Shown: positions 1 to 9,228 of the stretch, in pieces
How the letters are laid out: every line of letters starts with the position of its first letter
Position numbering within the stretch: the first letter of the stretch is position 1
Source: Ignavibacteriota bacterium
GTDB taxonomy: Bacteria > Bacteroidota > Ignavibacteria > Kapaibacteriales > UBA2268
Assembly (NCBI GenBank): GCA_024636855.1
Contig: JAGXGG010000104.1
Location: 1 to 51,000, forward strand
Direction: 5' to 3'
Length of the DNA: 51,000 nt
Translations under genes and position numbers: made by a program
The notes under the pieces: generated by a model
Told to the model about the DNA's origin: nothing
What the model saw: the letters and a program-made list of their open reading frames with translations, nothing else
Databases searched by the model: none

Positions 1-1
1 A

Positions 2-562
2 AATGAAGATTATGAGTATCCAATTTCTTTTACTTCTGATATACCACTTAGCTTAAGATTAAAGTATGAACTGAATTTACCAAGAAGTATATACTATATA
101 CAAGAACCTGTGGTCTTCGATGATATGGTTAGTATTTCTAAAAAATGGGACACTACAGTAGTTGGTAAAACATTACTTGGAGTTCCATTCAAACAGAATA
201 CATATTTCAATAGTATTTCAACTGATAATCCTTATGTTATAATAGATACTACAAATGGTAGTATAGAAATAGGTCAAGTTTGTTTGAACGATAAGCGTTT
301 AGTAGAGTTTGATTCTTATGGAGGAGTGGATATATACCCTAATCCAGCTTCTGACTACTTAACAATTGATCTTATTGATAATACCTCGAGAGAATTTAAA
401 ATCTTAATAATAAATCAAACTGGGGCAGAGGTTTATAATAGCACTTTAGTAATAAAAGATAATTCAAAAATAGAAATTGTTGACTTACCTAGCGGCTCCT
501 ATATTATGCATCTAAAATCGGATGTATGGTCTGAAACGTTTAAGTTCAATAAGGTGAAGTGA
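2..562 (+). CDS. 3' end of a T9SS-secreted protein (5' end outside window)
   Basis: The reading frame is open from base 2 to the TGA at 560-562, so this is the C-terminal part (about 186 residues) of a longer gene that begins before the window. A GTG at 110 is in frame but there is no reason to take it as the start. The last 80 or so residues form a type A T9SS C-terminal sorting domain: a VDIYPNPASDYLTIDL motif at the start, then a beta-rich stretch with FKILIINQTGAEVYN, then LPSGSYIMHLKSD and a basic end (FKFNKVK). Such domains direct proteins across the outer membrane and are then cleaved. The part upstream of the sorting domain gives no recognisable enzyme motif, so the cargo function is unknown. 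The sorting domain itself is clear. Confidence 0.85.
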   Translation, partial: NEDYEYPISFTSDIPLSLRLKYELNLPRSIYYIQEPVVFDDMVSISKKWDTTVVGKTLLGVPFKQNTYFNSISTDNPYVIIDTTNGSIEIGQVCLNDKRLVEFDSYGGVDIYPNPASDYLTIDLIDNTSREFKILIINQTGAEVYNSTLVIKDNSKIEIVDLPSGSYIMHLKSDVWSETFKFNKVK

Positions 563-566
563 TAAC

Positions 567-842
567 CTAATCCTTTCCCAAGAAATAGTACTTGAAGAAT
601 AGTACCTCAGGAATTAGAAGAAATAAAAGTGACAGCGTATCTTGTGTGAAGTAGATAGTATTCCAACTATCTGGATATATTAATGATGCTAGAGTACCTG
701 TTATAGCCCAGCCAATAGTAAAGAAGAGTAACACAATAGCAACTGCCATCAGTCCATCTTTCAATCCACCTTCTTGCCAGCTTTTAGTAAAAGCAAATAA
801 AGCGCCTAATAAATGCAATTCAAATATTATTATTTCTATCAT
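567..842 (-). CDS. Small hypothetical membrane protein (91 aa)
   Basis: I do not recognise this family. The 91-residue product has hydrophobic stretches at about residues 4-18, 30-52 and 68-86, consistent with two or three membrane helices, and it ends in a short charged tail (GKD). The start ATG at 840-842 is followed directly by a hydrophobic segment. It lies convergent to the T9SS cargo gene (4-base gap) and divergent from cutA (40 bases), with no gene that suggests a function. The length and spacing fit a real gene rather than a shadow, because nothing else codes here. Confidence 0.65.
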   Translation of the reverse strand: MIEIIIFELHLLGALFAFTKSWQEGGLKDGLMAVAIVLLFFTIGWAITGTLASLIYPDSWNTIYFTQDTLSLLFLLIPEVLFFKYYFLGKD

Positions 843-882
843 TTTGATTAACTTTAAAGTCTGAAAAAATCAACAATTAAAA

Positions 883-1212
883 ATGAAAAATACAGAAAAT
901 TTCATCATTCTAATTTGTAATACTCCAAATATAGATAATGCAAAACAAATAGCTCACAAACTTGTAAAAGAAAAGTTGGCCGGCTGTGTTAATTTATTCT
1001 CTGGTGTAACCTCAATCTACGAGTGGGAGGGAGCTATAGAGGAAGGGGAAGAAGTTACGATGATAATAAAAACATTGAGCAAAAATAGAGAACAAGCAGA
1101 AGATTCTATAATAGCTCTTCATCCATTTGATACTCCTGAGATAATTCAAGTTGATGTTCCTGCCTCTAATAGCAAATACTATGACTGGTTAGTAGGAGTT
1201 CTGAAGAAATGA
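883..1212 (+). CDS. cutA: CutA1 family divalent-ion tolerance protein
   Basis: The product is a 109-residue CutA1-type protein, a small cytoplasmic trimer of ferredoxin-like fold linked by name to divalent metal tolerance; its exact role is unsettled across bacteria. The family hallmarks are visible: an N-terminal strand followed by a helix (residues 7-28), the AGCVN segment near residue 33, a central SIYEWEG strand with an acidic run, a TMIIKT strand and the HPFDTPEIIQVDV segment near the C terminus. Length matches the family. The TGA stop overlaps the ATG of radC by four bases (ATGA), so the two are probably translationally coupled. Confidence 0.93.
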   Translation: MKNTENFIILICNTPNIDNAKQIAHKLVKEKLAGCVNLFSGVTSIYEWEGAIEEGEEVTMIIKTLSKNREQAEDSIIALHPFDTPEIIQVDVPASNSKYYDWLVGVLKK

Positions 1213-1901
1213 ATGAGTTCGTACCTATTAACAAAAGAAATGAAGACGAAAGACCACGAGAGAAGTTATTAGCATTTGGTCCAGAGACACTTACGGATGC
1301 AGAGCTAATTGCTATTCTAATTAATAATGGAACTCGGAATAAATCGGCAGTTGATTTAGCTCGTGAATTGCTAGCTAATCATGATGGAAATTTGTTCGAG
1401 TTAACAAAGTGCGAACTAGAAAGTTTTAAAGTACTAGATGGTATTGGTGATGCCAAGGCTACTATATTGGCTGCCACTTTTGAGTTAGGCAAGAGAATAA
1501 AAATTGCTGATTTGAATATTCAAGATAAGATAACTTCGCCAGAAAAAATTGGTAAGTACTTCGTGCATAAACTTGCTTCTGAAACCGTCGAGAAATTCTA
1601 TGCGGTATATTTATCAACAGCTAATAAAATAATAAAAGAGAAACAAATAACTAGTGGTACATTGAACGCTAGTTTGGTACACCCGAGGGAAGTATTCAAA
1701 ACAGCGGTTAGTGTTTCTGCCAATGCAATTATATTAGTACATAATCATCCGAGTGGTAATAATACCCCCTCGAAAGAGGATATAGCAATTACTAATCAGC
1801 TAATAGAAGCAGGGAAGATTATGGATATCCGTATTCTTGACCATCTGATAATAGCTGGAAATAGTTTTTATAGTTTTAGGACGCAAGGACTAATACCCTA
1901 A
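1209..1901 (+). CDS. radC: RadC family JAB/MPN domain protein
   Basis: A 230-residue RadC homologue. The N-terminal part (about residues 10-95) carries the UPF0758 helix-hairpin-helix region (ETLTDAELIAILINNGT and VLDGIGDAKA). The C-terminal JAB/MPN metalloprotease-like domain has the zinc motif H178-N-H180-PSG followed by D191. Despite the name, a DNA-repair role for RadC is doubtful in other bacteria, and the true substrate is unknown. The gene starts inside the cutA stop codon and is followed 53 bases later by uvrB. Confidence 0.95.
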   Translation: MNEFVPINKRNEDERPREKLLAFGPETLTDAELIAILINNGTRNKSAVDLARELLANHDGNLFELTKCELESFKVLDGIGDAKATILAATFELGKRIKIADLNIQDKITSPEKIGKYFVHKLASETVEKFYAVYLSTANKIIKEKQITSGTLNASLVHPREVFKTAVSVSANAIILVHNHPSGNNTPSKEDIAITNQLIEAGKIMDIRILDHLIIAGNSFYSFRTQGLIP

Positions 1902-1954
1902 AGCTAATATTCAATCGTCATAATCCACTTATAAAAATACACAAGAAAGCGTAA

Positions 1955-3988
1955 ATGGGAAAATTTCAACTAGTATCGAATTATAAACCAGCAGGTGACC
2001 AACCTACAGCTATAAACGAGCTTACGGAAGGTTTGGAAAGGGGAGACCGTGACCAGGTTTTACTAGGTATAACTGGTTCAGGAAAGACCTTTACAATATC
2101 TAATGTTATAGAAAGAGTACAAAAGCCAACTTTGGTAATTTCGCCTAACAAGACTTTGGCCGCACAGCTATATAGCGAGCTAAAGGGTTTTTTCCCTAAT
2201 AATTCTGTTGAGTATTTCATATCGTATTACGATTATTACCAGCCAGAGGCTTATGTTGCTTCTTCTGATACATATATTGAAAAAGACTTCTCTATAAATG
2301 ATGAGATTGACAGACTTCGACTGCGTGCAACTAGTTCTCTTGTTGAGGAGAGACGAGACGTGATTGTAGTTGCTTCGGTTAGTTGTATATATGGTATTGG
2401 CCAAAAAAGTGATTTCAAAGATTTACTTTTCCCTATAAAAGTAGGTCAAAAAATAACAAGAAAAGAATTACTCTATAAGTTACAAGAGTTATATTTTGAA
2501 AGAAATGACTTCGATTTCAAGCGTGGTACTTTTCGAGTAAGAGGTGACGTGATTGATTTAATTCCTGCTTCTCAAATTAAAGAAGGGATTAGAATAGAGT
2601 TATTTGGTGATGAAATAGAGAATATATTCTACATAGATGCTACCACTGGTAAAGTAACTGGAAAAGAGGATTTGACTACTATTTATCCAGCAAAATTATT
2701 CGTGACTAATGAAAACCAGCTTATAAAAGCGATGAAAGATATTAAAGATGAGCTTTATGAACGTTTGAAAGTATTAAGAGCTGAGGATAAACTAGTAGAG
2801 GCTCAAAGGTTGGAGCAACGTACTTTATTTGATTTGGAAATGATGAAAGAAGTAGGGTACTGTTCAGGTATAGAGAATTACTCTATGCACATGGCTGGTA
2901 GGACTTTCGGAGATAAACCTACATGTTTGATTGACTATTTCCCCGATGATTTTATTACGATAATTGATGAGAGCCATATATCTGTACCTCAGATAAAAGC
3001 GATGTACAGTGGTGATAAGAAGCGAAAAACTACTTTGGTAGAACACGGTTTCCGTTTGCCTTCAGCTCTTGAAAATAGACCACTCCAATTCGATGAGTTT
3101 AGAAATACCACGAAACAAACGATATATGTAAGCGCTACTCCATCTGACTATGAGCTAGAGCAATCAGAGGGTGTCTTCGTTGAGCAAATTATTCGTCCAA
3201 CTGGTTTGCTAGACCCACTTATTTCTGTCAGACCTATAGCTACTCAAATTGATGATTTGGTTGGTGAGATTAGAATTAGAATAATGAAAAATGAGAGAGT
3301 ACTCGTAACTACTCTGACTAAACGTATGTCAGAGGATTTATCTGATTATTTATTCAATTTGGATATCAAAGTAGCTTATATTCACTCAGACATTGACTCA
3401 CTAGAGAGAGTAGAGATAATTAGAGATTTCCGTATAGGAGAATACGATGTATTAGTAGGTGTAAACTTATTAAGAGAAGGGTTAGATATGCCTGAAGTAT
3501 CGCTTGTAGCTATTCTAGATGCTGATAAGGAGGGATTCCTACGATCTGCTAGTGCATTACTCCAAACGGCTGGTAGAACAGCTCGTAATGTAAATGGTCT
3601 AGTTATACTTTACGCAGATAGAGTTACAAAAGCAATGAAAGTATTAATAGATGAGACAAATAGACGTAGAGAGATACAATCAGCTTACAATAAGAAGCAT
3701 GGTATTGATCCGAAAACTATTTATAAATCTTTACAAGAGATTCTGGAATCTACTTCAGTAGCAGATGTTCAAAAAGCTAGAAAAGGAAGAATTGCTGTAA
3801 AGGAGAATTTGAAACAAATTGCCTCAGAACCAACTATTGCTTATATGTCCGAAGAACAGAAAACAGACTTACTAGAACAAATGTTTGTAGAAATGAAGAA
3901 AGCAGCAATAAATCTTGATTTCGAGAGAGCAGCTAATCTAAGAGATGAAATAGCAAGAATAAAAACTGATGAGATTGTTAATTCTTAA
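1955..3988 (+). CDS. uvrB: Excinuclease ABC subunit B
   Basis: UvrB is the damage-verifying helicase-like subunit of nucleotide excision repair; it is loaded by UvrA and recruits UvrC. The 677-residue length is normal. Visible motifs: Walker A GITGSGKT at residues 38-45, the tyrosine-rich beta-hairpin around residues 87-100 ([10 protein letters not shown]), the DESH box (IIDESH), helicase motifs including [15 protein letters not shown] and QTAGRTARN, and a C-terminal UVR motif (about residues 632-670) that contacts UvrC. The start [20 protein letters not shown] matches the usual UvrB N terminus. Its last 11 bases overlap the 3' end of the convergent T9SS cargo gene. uvrA lies 2.3 kb away on the opposite strand. 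Confidence 0.98.
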   Translation: MGKFQLVSNYKPAGDQPTAINELTEGLERGDRDQVLLGITGSGKTFTISNVIERVQKPTLVISPNKTLAAQLYSELKGFFPNNSVEYFISYYDYYQPEAYVASSDTYIEKDFSINDEIDRLRLRATSSLVEERRDVIVVASVSCIYGIGQKSDFKDLLFPIKVGQKITRKELLYKLQELYFERNDFDFKRGTFRVRGDVIDLIPASQIKEGIRIELFGDEIENIFYIDATTGKVTGKEDLTTIYPAKLFVTNENQLIKAMKDIKDELYERLKVLRAEDKLVEAQRLEQRTLFDLEMMKEVGYCSGIENYSMHMAGRTFGDKPTCLIDYFPDDFITIIDESHISVPQIKAMYSGDKKRKTTLVEHGFRLPSALENRPLQFDEFRNTTKQTIYVSATPSDYELEQSEGVFVEQIIRPTGLLDPLISVRPIATQIDDLVGEIRIRIMKNERVLVTTLTKRMSEDLSDYLFNLDIKVAYIHSDIDSLERVEIIRDFRIGEYDVLVGVNLLREGLDMPEVSLVAILDADKEGFLRSASALLQTAGRTARNVNGLVILYADRVTKAMKVLIDETNRRREIQSAYNKKHGIDPKTIYKSLQEILESTSVADVQKARKGRIAVKENLKQIASEPTIAYMSEEQKTDLLEQMFVEMKKAAINLDFERAANLRDEIARIKTDEIVNS

Positions 3989-5810
3989 TAAATTTGGCAA
4001 CTGAATAGCCATAATCTGTTTTTAATCGAACAAAATAAACACCAGTAGCTAAATGGTCTATATCAATTCTATCAGTTGACATACCTTTATCTGCATCAGA
4101 TACATCAGTTTCAAATTTTAGGTTTCCTTCTAAATCGTAGAGCTCATAGTGATAGCTTGATTCTTGAGTGAAGAGTTTCTCAACTATTAGTACAGACAAA
4201 CTTTCAAAATAAGCATTAGTTATTCTATTTGTTGATTCTAACGAATAAAGTACTTCGATGCCACTAGTATCTTGATTTGTTCGAGTAGTGTATATTCTTA
4301 CTTTACCATCGCCTTCTCTTCCGTCAGCCCAAACTGGTATAGCTTGTTCATCTTGAAAAATTAACATATTGTATTCACCAATCCCAAAAGAGCCATTATT
4401 AATGCCTACATCTCTAAAGTCAGTTGGTATTGAAGTTATCTTTTTAGGTTCAGTAAATGATTGACCACCATCATAGGAAAACTGGATTACATAATCAGTA
4501 TGTATATCAAAATTAACATCATCGTTCCGGTCGTAATAACTAACTGCTATTACTCCTTTTTTGTTTATTGCTAAACTTGGGTAGTATTGTGATACTGCTC
4601 TACTATTGTTTTCTCTATTCAATATCTTAGCTTTTTCCCATCGCTTACCACCATCATTAGAACGAGAGAAATAAATATCCATTTTCTTTCCAACATTTCT
4701 AGTTATACCATTGGCATTCCAAACAGCATATAGATTATTCTTGTATTTACTATTAGGTCTATTATCTGCAACTATTAATGGGGCAGGGTATAGTCTTCTG
4801 GTTGTAATTCCTGCTATTGTATCTTTCGAGCCAGATTGATCTAAAATAGATTGAGGCATAGTCAAACTGCTTACATAGCTAACTCGATTAAATGATTCAC
4901 CGTTATTAGTTGATTTAGAATGTATCAGGAGCATTTCGTTATTTTTAAATAACTCCAAATGCATTAAATGAACGTCTTGTCTTTCATCAACAGTAATAGT
5001 GCTAAATTGTGTAAATGTAGAAAACTGGGAACTGACCTTAACAGGAGGATCAAATCTATTTTTACCAGTTGGTAATTTGGCTACATATATTGCAGTACTT
5101 TGTCCACTAGTATTACCTTCTATGTAAGTATAAGAGACGAATACATCATTATTCTTGTTAACTGTAACCCATTGTTTATCAGCCATTTTTAACAAGTTTA
5201 TATTTGTTGTATTAATGAAATGAGTAATATATGGTTCATCGGGTTCTATCCAAGTACGACCACCATTATCAGAATACGCCCATAATAGCCCAGTATGAAC
5301 TTTACCATCGCTAGTTTGAAATATGCTTAACCATGTCAAATATGCTCGACCATTATAAGCAAAAGTTAGTACAGGATCACCTCCACCTAATACCTTTACA
5401 TTTTTATAACCAATCGGGTTTGTTCTATAGGAACTCAAATTCCAACTCAATCCTGCATTAGTAGTATAATATATACTACAGAAGATTTGAGGATTAGAAG
5501 AATTGTCATTTTGAAATATTGGAGATATAATAATATTATTTGAATCGTTTGGATTTATAACAGCATGTACTTCAGATTCAACTTCATAATCTCCTATATC
5601 AGAAAGCTTAGAATCATCAGAATCCATAGTCTGATTATGAGTTTTTCTTTCGTAAGCTGGATTTAATACATCTAATTCATCACCATTATTGCCATTAAAC
5701 AGTGAATCTGGAAGATATCTAAGTTCTCTTTGTACCATATTCATTGGTTGAGATTCAACCAAATATGGAACAAATACGTATAATATTATAATAATTAGAA
5801 TTCGAATCAT
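3978..5810 (-). CDS. Secreted Asp-box (BNR/sialidase-like) protein with T9SS sorting domain
   Basis: About 610 residues. I place the start at the ATG at 5808-5810, because the product then begins [20 protein letters not shown], a clean signal peptide; an upstream in-frame ATG at 5843 would add 11 residues in front of it. The body holds several Asp-box style S-x-D-x-G-x-x-W/F repeats ([38 protein letters not shown]) as in sialidase-like beta-propellers, but no sialidase catalytic set is evident, so I do not claim an enzyme. The last 80 or so residues are a T9SS sorting domain ([16 protein letters not shown], then [15 protein letters not shown] and a basic FIKN end). It is divergent from an OmpA-like lipoprotein with only 40 bases between starts. 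Confidence 0.85.
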   Translation of the reverse strand: MIRILIIIILYVFVPYLVESQPMNMVQRELRYLPDSLFNGNNGDELDVLNPAYERKTHNQTMDSDDSKLSDIGDYEVESEVHAVINPNDSNNIIISPIFQNDNSSNPQIFCSIYYTTNAGLSWNLSSYRTNPIGYKNVKVLGGGDPVLTFAYNGRAYLTWLSIFQTSDGKVHTGLLWAYSDNGGRTWIEPDEPYITHFINTTNINLLKMADKQWVTVNKNNDVFVSYTYIEGNTSGQSTAIYVAKLPTGKNRFDPPVKVSSQFSTFTQFSTITVDERQDVHLMHLELFKNNEMLLIHSKSTNNGESFNRVSYVSSLTMPQSILDQSGSKDTIAGITTRRLYPAPLIVADNRPNSKYKNNLYAVWNANGITRNVGKKMDIYFSRSNDGGKRWEKAKILNRENNSRAVSQYYPSLAINKKGVIAVSYYDRNDDVNFDIHTDYVIQFSYDGGQSFTEPKKITSIPTDFRDVGINNGSFGIGEYNMLIFQDEQAIPVWADGREGDGKVRIYTTRTNQDTSGIEVLYSLESTNRITNAYFESLSVLIVEKLFTQESSYHYELYDLEGNLKFETDVSDADKGMSTDRIDIDHLATGVYFVRLKTDYGYSVAKFIKN

Positions 5811-5814
5811 AAAT

Positions 5815-5833
5815 TTGTATTGATTTAATACAA
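5815..5833. promoter_or_regulatory. Perfect inverted repeat in a 40-bp divergent intergenic region
   Basis: TTGTATT, five bases (GATTT), then AATACAA: a perfect 7+7 inverted repeat that fills half of the 40-base gap between the start codons of the Asp-box cargo (5810, minus) and the OmpA-like lipoprotein (5851, plus). Its position suits an operator for a dimeric regulator or shared promoter elements. In such AT-rich DNA a chance palindrome is possible. No regulator gene lies next to it. Confidence 0.4.
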
Positions 5834-5850
5834 CTAAAAACAAAAATACT

Positions 5851-6294
5851 ATGAATAAGTTACAAAATATAAGAATATATTCTCTGTTACCCTTACTTTT
5901 TATACTAATACTTATGTCTTGTAAGAGTCAGAAAGACAATTTCATCTATGTTATGCCTCATGTCAACTACGAATTCTCTTTCGAAAAAGCCGAAACAGTT
6001 GAGTTATCTCCTAGATTGACAGAGTTTCTTGATCATGTAGTAGTGGAAATGCAAAATAATAAAGATTACTTCCTAATAATAACAGGCCACTCGGATAATA
6101 CTGCAGATACTGCAACTAACCTGAAAAGAGCAATAGCAAGAGCAAATAATGTAGCAGAATACGTTAAGAAAAAAGGTATTAGTTCTGATAGATTAAAAAT
6201 ATTCAACAAAGGTGCATCAGAACCAATTGCTAGTCAAAACGATGAGAATAGCTTAGCACTAAATCGTAGAGTCGAAATAAAGATGACTCTTTAA
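5851..6294 (+). CDS. OmpA-like peptidoglycan-associated lipoprotein
   Basis: A 147-residue predicted outer-membrane lipoprotein. The N terminus has a hydrophobic segment ending in LILMSC, a lipobox with the acylated Cys at residue 24. The rest is an OmpA C-terminal domain: IITGHSDNTAD, the LKRAIARANNV helix, the KKGISSDRL turn and the closing NRRVEIKM strand. It should bind peptidoglycan and tether the outer membrane in the manner of Pal. No tol genes are nearby. The stop overlaps the convergent uvrA stop by four bases, leaving no room for a separate terminator between the two genes. Confidence 0.88.
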   Translation: MNKLQNIRIYSLLPLLFILILMSCKSQKDNFIYVMPHVNYEFSFEKAETVELSPRLTEFLDHVVVEMQNNKDYFLIITGHSDNTADTATNLKRAIARANNVAEYVKKKGISSDRLKIFNKGASEPIASQNDENSLALNRRVEIKMTL

Positions 6295-9083
6295 TTCTTG
6301 TAGTAGAACTCAAAATATTTCTTAAGTGACTTTGCTGTTAGTGAATCTTTATGTTTAGCAACTTCTTCTGGAGTACCCGTTACAACTACTTCACCGCCAA
6401 GATAACCAGCACCAGGGCCTAAATCAATAATATGATCTGCCGCAGCTATTAATTCAGTATTATGCTCTATTATTATAACGGAATGACCTTCATCAAGTAA
6501 TTTTGAAAAACAATTTAATAACCTTGATATATCATGCAAATGTAATCCAGTTGTCGGCTCATCGAATATGAACATAGTTTTGAGATTGGACTTAGTCTCT
6601 AAATGACCTGCTAGTTTTATCCTCTGTGCTTCACCTCCAGATAGTTCTGTAGAAGCTTGTCCCAATTTTAAATAGTCAAGACCTACATCTTCTAGTATCT
6701 GTAATTTGGGTTTTATTTGTTTGTGATCTCCGAAGAAAATTTTAGCTTCGGATACAGTCATATCAAGTACATCTACTATTGATTTTCCATTATATTCTAA
6801 GTTTCGTATCTCACGTTTGTATCTAGTCCCATTGCAAGCTTCACATTCTAAGCGGACATCAGGAAGGAATTGCATATCCTCTATTATATAACCTTGTCCA
6901 TCGCATGTATCACATCTACCACCAGCTACATTGAACGAGAAATAGCCGGGTTTCCAACCTAATTGCTTAGCTTCTTGCAACCCAGAGTATAAATCTCTGA
7001 TATGGTCAAAGACCTTAGTATAAGTTGCAGGAGTGGAACGGGATGATTTACCAATTGCTGATTGGTCAACTAATTCGATATTATCAACATGCTCAACTCC
7101 TATTATTGACTGATATTTACCAATCTTATCTTTATATCCACCGCGAAACCTTTTTACACCTGCATAAAGTATATCATGTACTAGTGTACTTTTTCCAGAT
7201 CCAGATACTCCAGTAATTAGAACTAACTTATTAAGAGGGAACTCTACTTCGTCCATCTTGAGATTGTTCTCTTTTGGTTTTATTATCTTTACAGATTTAC
7301 CGTTTCCTTCTCTTTTATCTTTACTTATTTCTATTTTCTTTAGCCCTTTCATATAGTCAGAAGTCAGTGTATTACCTTTTGAAAGGAGCTCTTTTACTGT
7401 TCCATGAAATACAACTTCACCGCCTTTCTCACCCGCACCAGGACCCATATCTATAACATTGTCGGCCGCTGCGATTACTTCTGGATCGTGCTCTACTACA
7501 ACTATAGTGTTACCGAGATTTCGTAACTTATAGAGTATATCTATTAATCTTTTAGTATCTGTAGAATGTAAACCAATTGATGGCTCGTCTAATACGTAAA
7601 GTGTTCCGACTAGCGATGAACCCAGAGCAGTCGATAGACTTATTCTTTGTGCCTCACCACCTGATAGTGTATGTGATAATCTAGCTAAAGTCAAATAACC
7701 CAGACCGATATCTACTAATAGTTGTAATCTCCAGATTATCTCTTCATTAACTTGACCAACTACTTGCTTTTCATAATCATTTAATTCTAAGCCAGAGATA
7801 AAATCTCTCAATTTCCACAAAGGTAGGTTTATCAATTCCGGTACATTCTTTCCATTTATAAAGACCTGTCTAGCACTAGTTCTTAAGCGAGAACCGCCAC
7901 ATGCCTTACAAGTAGTGTATCCTCTGTATCTACTCAACATGACTCTATTCTGTACTTTATATAGCTTTTCTTCTATTTTCTTGAAAAACCCATCTATTCC
8001 AATATACTTACCTACACCATCCCATAAAAGTTGATACTTGTCATCTGAAAGCATAGCTACAGGGGCAGCAGTGTCTATTTCATACTTATTAGCAATATCA
8101 AGTAAATCGTCTAGGTGGCTACTATGTGTATCACCTTTGAATGCTGCTATTGCTCCCTTTTCAATAGATAATGACCTATCTGGAATTACAAGGTTTTCAT
8201 CTATTTCAATAGTTCTACCGAATCCCTGACATTTATAACATGCACCTTGTGGATTGTTGAAAGAGAATAGCTTAGGGTCTGGTTCACCATATTCTATGCC
8301 CGATTCTGGGTCTTCATAGTGATTGCTAAATCTATGTACTTTCTTGTCGTTTAACTCAATTAATCTGATTCTACCATCGCCTATGGAGAAGGCTTTCTCC
8401 ATCGAATCTATAAGACGAGTCTTGTTTTCTTCGTCTGTTCTATAAATCAACCTATCAACTAGTAGCGAGTAATTCTCAGCGTCGAAGTCAGTTGGAATCC
8501 CATCTGATTCTAAATCTACTAATTCATTTTCTGAGTTGAGGAGTCTGTAATATCCATTTTCTATATACTTTGACAGATCATCCGTAGTTATCGTATCATT
8601 AAATTCAGCTGATAATAATAACTTAGCACCTTCATCTAACTTGTTCAAACTCTCAAATACTGTCTCTGCTGTATCTTTTCTTACCAAATTACCAGTTATT
8701 CGGTCGTAAGTCTTACCAATACGTCCGTAAAGCAAACGCAAATAATCATATATCTCTGTCGAAGTACCTACTGTAGAACGAGGGTTCTTATTTGGCTTAT
8801 GTTGCTCTATAGCTATAGCAGGAGGCAGACCGTCAATCAAATCTACATCAGGTTTAGTCATTCTTTCTAAAAACTGACGTGCATACGAAGATAAGGATTC
8901 CACGAATCTTCGTTGTCCCTCAGCGTATAGTGTATCGAAAGCTAGTGAGGATTTCCCAGAGCCAGATAGCCCAGTTATTACTGTTAGCTTGTTGCGTGGT
9001 ATTTCTATATCAATATTCTTTAAGTTATGCAGTGCCGCATTCTTAATAATGATTGTTTTTTGTTTCTTTTTTGTTTTGGACAT
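6291..9083 (-). CDS. uvrA: Excinuclease ABC subunit A
   Basis: UvrA, the damage-sensing dimeric ABC ATPase of nucleotide excision repair. The 930 residues contain two ABC modules: Walker [10 protein letters not shown] at 38-46 and [13 protein letters not shown] near 630, and two signature motifs ([13 protein letters not shown] and [13 protein letters not shown]). Zinc-binding regions include CKACGGSR in the middle of the first half and RCDTCDGQG with ECEACNGTR in the second half. The first zinc site keeps its second pair (ACYKCQGFG) but its first CxxC is replaced ([11 protein letters not shown]), as in Bacteroidetes UvrA proteins. The start [10 protein letters not shown] is followed by the usual first beta strand. 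No uvrC is in the window. Confidence 0.98.
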   Translation of the reverse strand: MSKTKKKQKTIIIKNAALHNLKNIDIEIPRNKLTVITGLSGSGKSSLAFDTLYAEGQRRFVESLSSYARQFLERMTKPDVDLIDGLPPAIAIEQHKPNKNPRSTVGTSTEIYDYLRLLYGRIGKTYDRITGNLVRKDTAETVFESLNKLDEGAKLLLSAEFNDTITTDDLSKYIENGYYRLLNSENELVDLESDGIPTDFDAENYSLLVDRLIYRTDEENKTRLIDSMEKAFSIGDGRIRLIELNDKKVHRFSNHYEDPESGIEYGEPDPKLFSFNNPQGACYKCQGFGRTIEIDENLVIPDRSLSIEKGAIAAFKGDTHSSHLDDLLDIANKYEIDTAAPVAMLSDDKYQLLWDGVGKYIGIDGFFKKIEEKLYKVQNRVMLSRYRGYTTCKACGGSRLRTSARQVFINGKNVPELINLPLWKLRDFISGLELNDYEKQVVGQVNEEIIWRLQLLVDIGLGYLTLARLSHTLSGGEAQRISLSTALGSSLVGTLYVLDEPSIGLHSTDTKRLIDILYKLRNLGNTIVVVEHDPEVIAAADNVIDMGPGAGEKGGEVVFHGTVKELLSKGNTLTSDYMKGLKKIEISKDKREGNGKSVKIIKPKENNLKMDEVEFPLNKLVLITGVSGSGKSTLVHDILYAGVKRFRGGYKDKIGKYQSIIGVEHVDNIELVDQSAIGKSSRSTPATYTKVFDHIRDLYSGLQEAKQLGWKPGYFSFNVAGGRCDTCDGQGYIIEDMQFLPDVRLECEACNGTRYKREIRNLEYNGKSIVDVLDMTVSEAKIFFGDHKQIKPKLQILEDVGLDYLKLGQASTELSGGEAQRIKLAGHLETKSNLKTMFIFDEPTTGLHLHDISRLLNCFSKLLDEGHSVIIIEHNTELIAAADHIIDLGPGAGYLGGEVVVTGTPEEVAKHKDSLTAKSLKKYFEFYYKN

Positions 9084-9228
9084 ATTCTTTGGAATCGGGG
9101 AAAGATAAAAATGTAAAGATGGATAAAAGGTTAAATTATTTTGCTACAAAGTAACTAAGAAAATGAGAATAATTCATATATTTTGTAATTCTTTGAGACG
9201 TTTTTCCAGTTCATGTGTCTATATAAAT

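Noticed and set aside
844-873. TTGATT ... AATCAA inverted repeat between the small membrane gene and cutA
   Set aside because: Arms of only six bases and 18 bases apart in AT-rich DNA; likely chance.
5811-5843. Start of the Asp-box T9SS gene at 5843
   Set aside because: It puts 11 residues before a good signal peptide and would swallow the palindrome; the ATG at 5810 is better.
6291-9083. Missing first Cys pair in UvrA as a defect
   Set aside because: From memory, Bacteroidetes UvrA proteins commonly lack this pair, so it fits lineage rather than damage.
9163-9228. Start of the PKD gene at 9163
   Set aside because: It adds 22 residues with Cys and Arg before a clean signal peptide; the ATG at 9229 is better.
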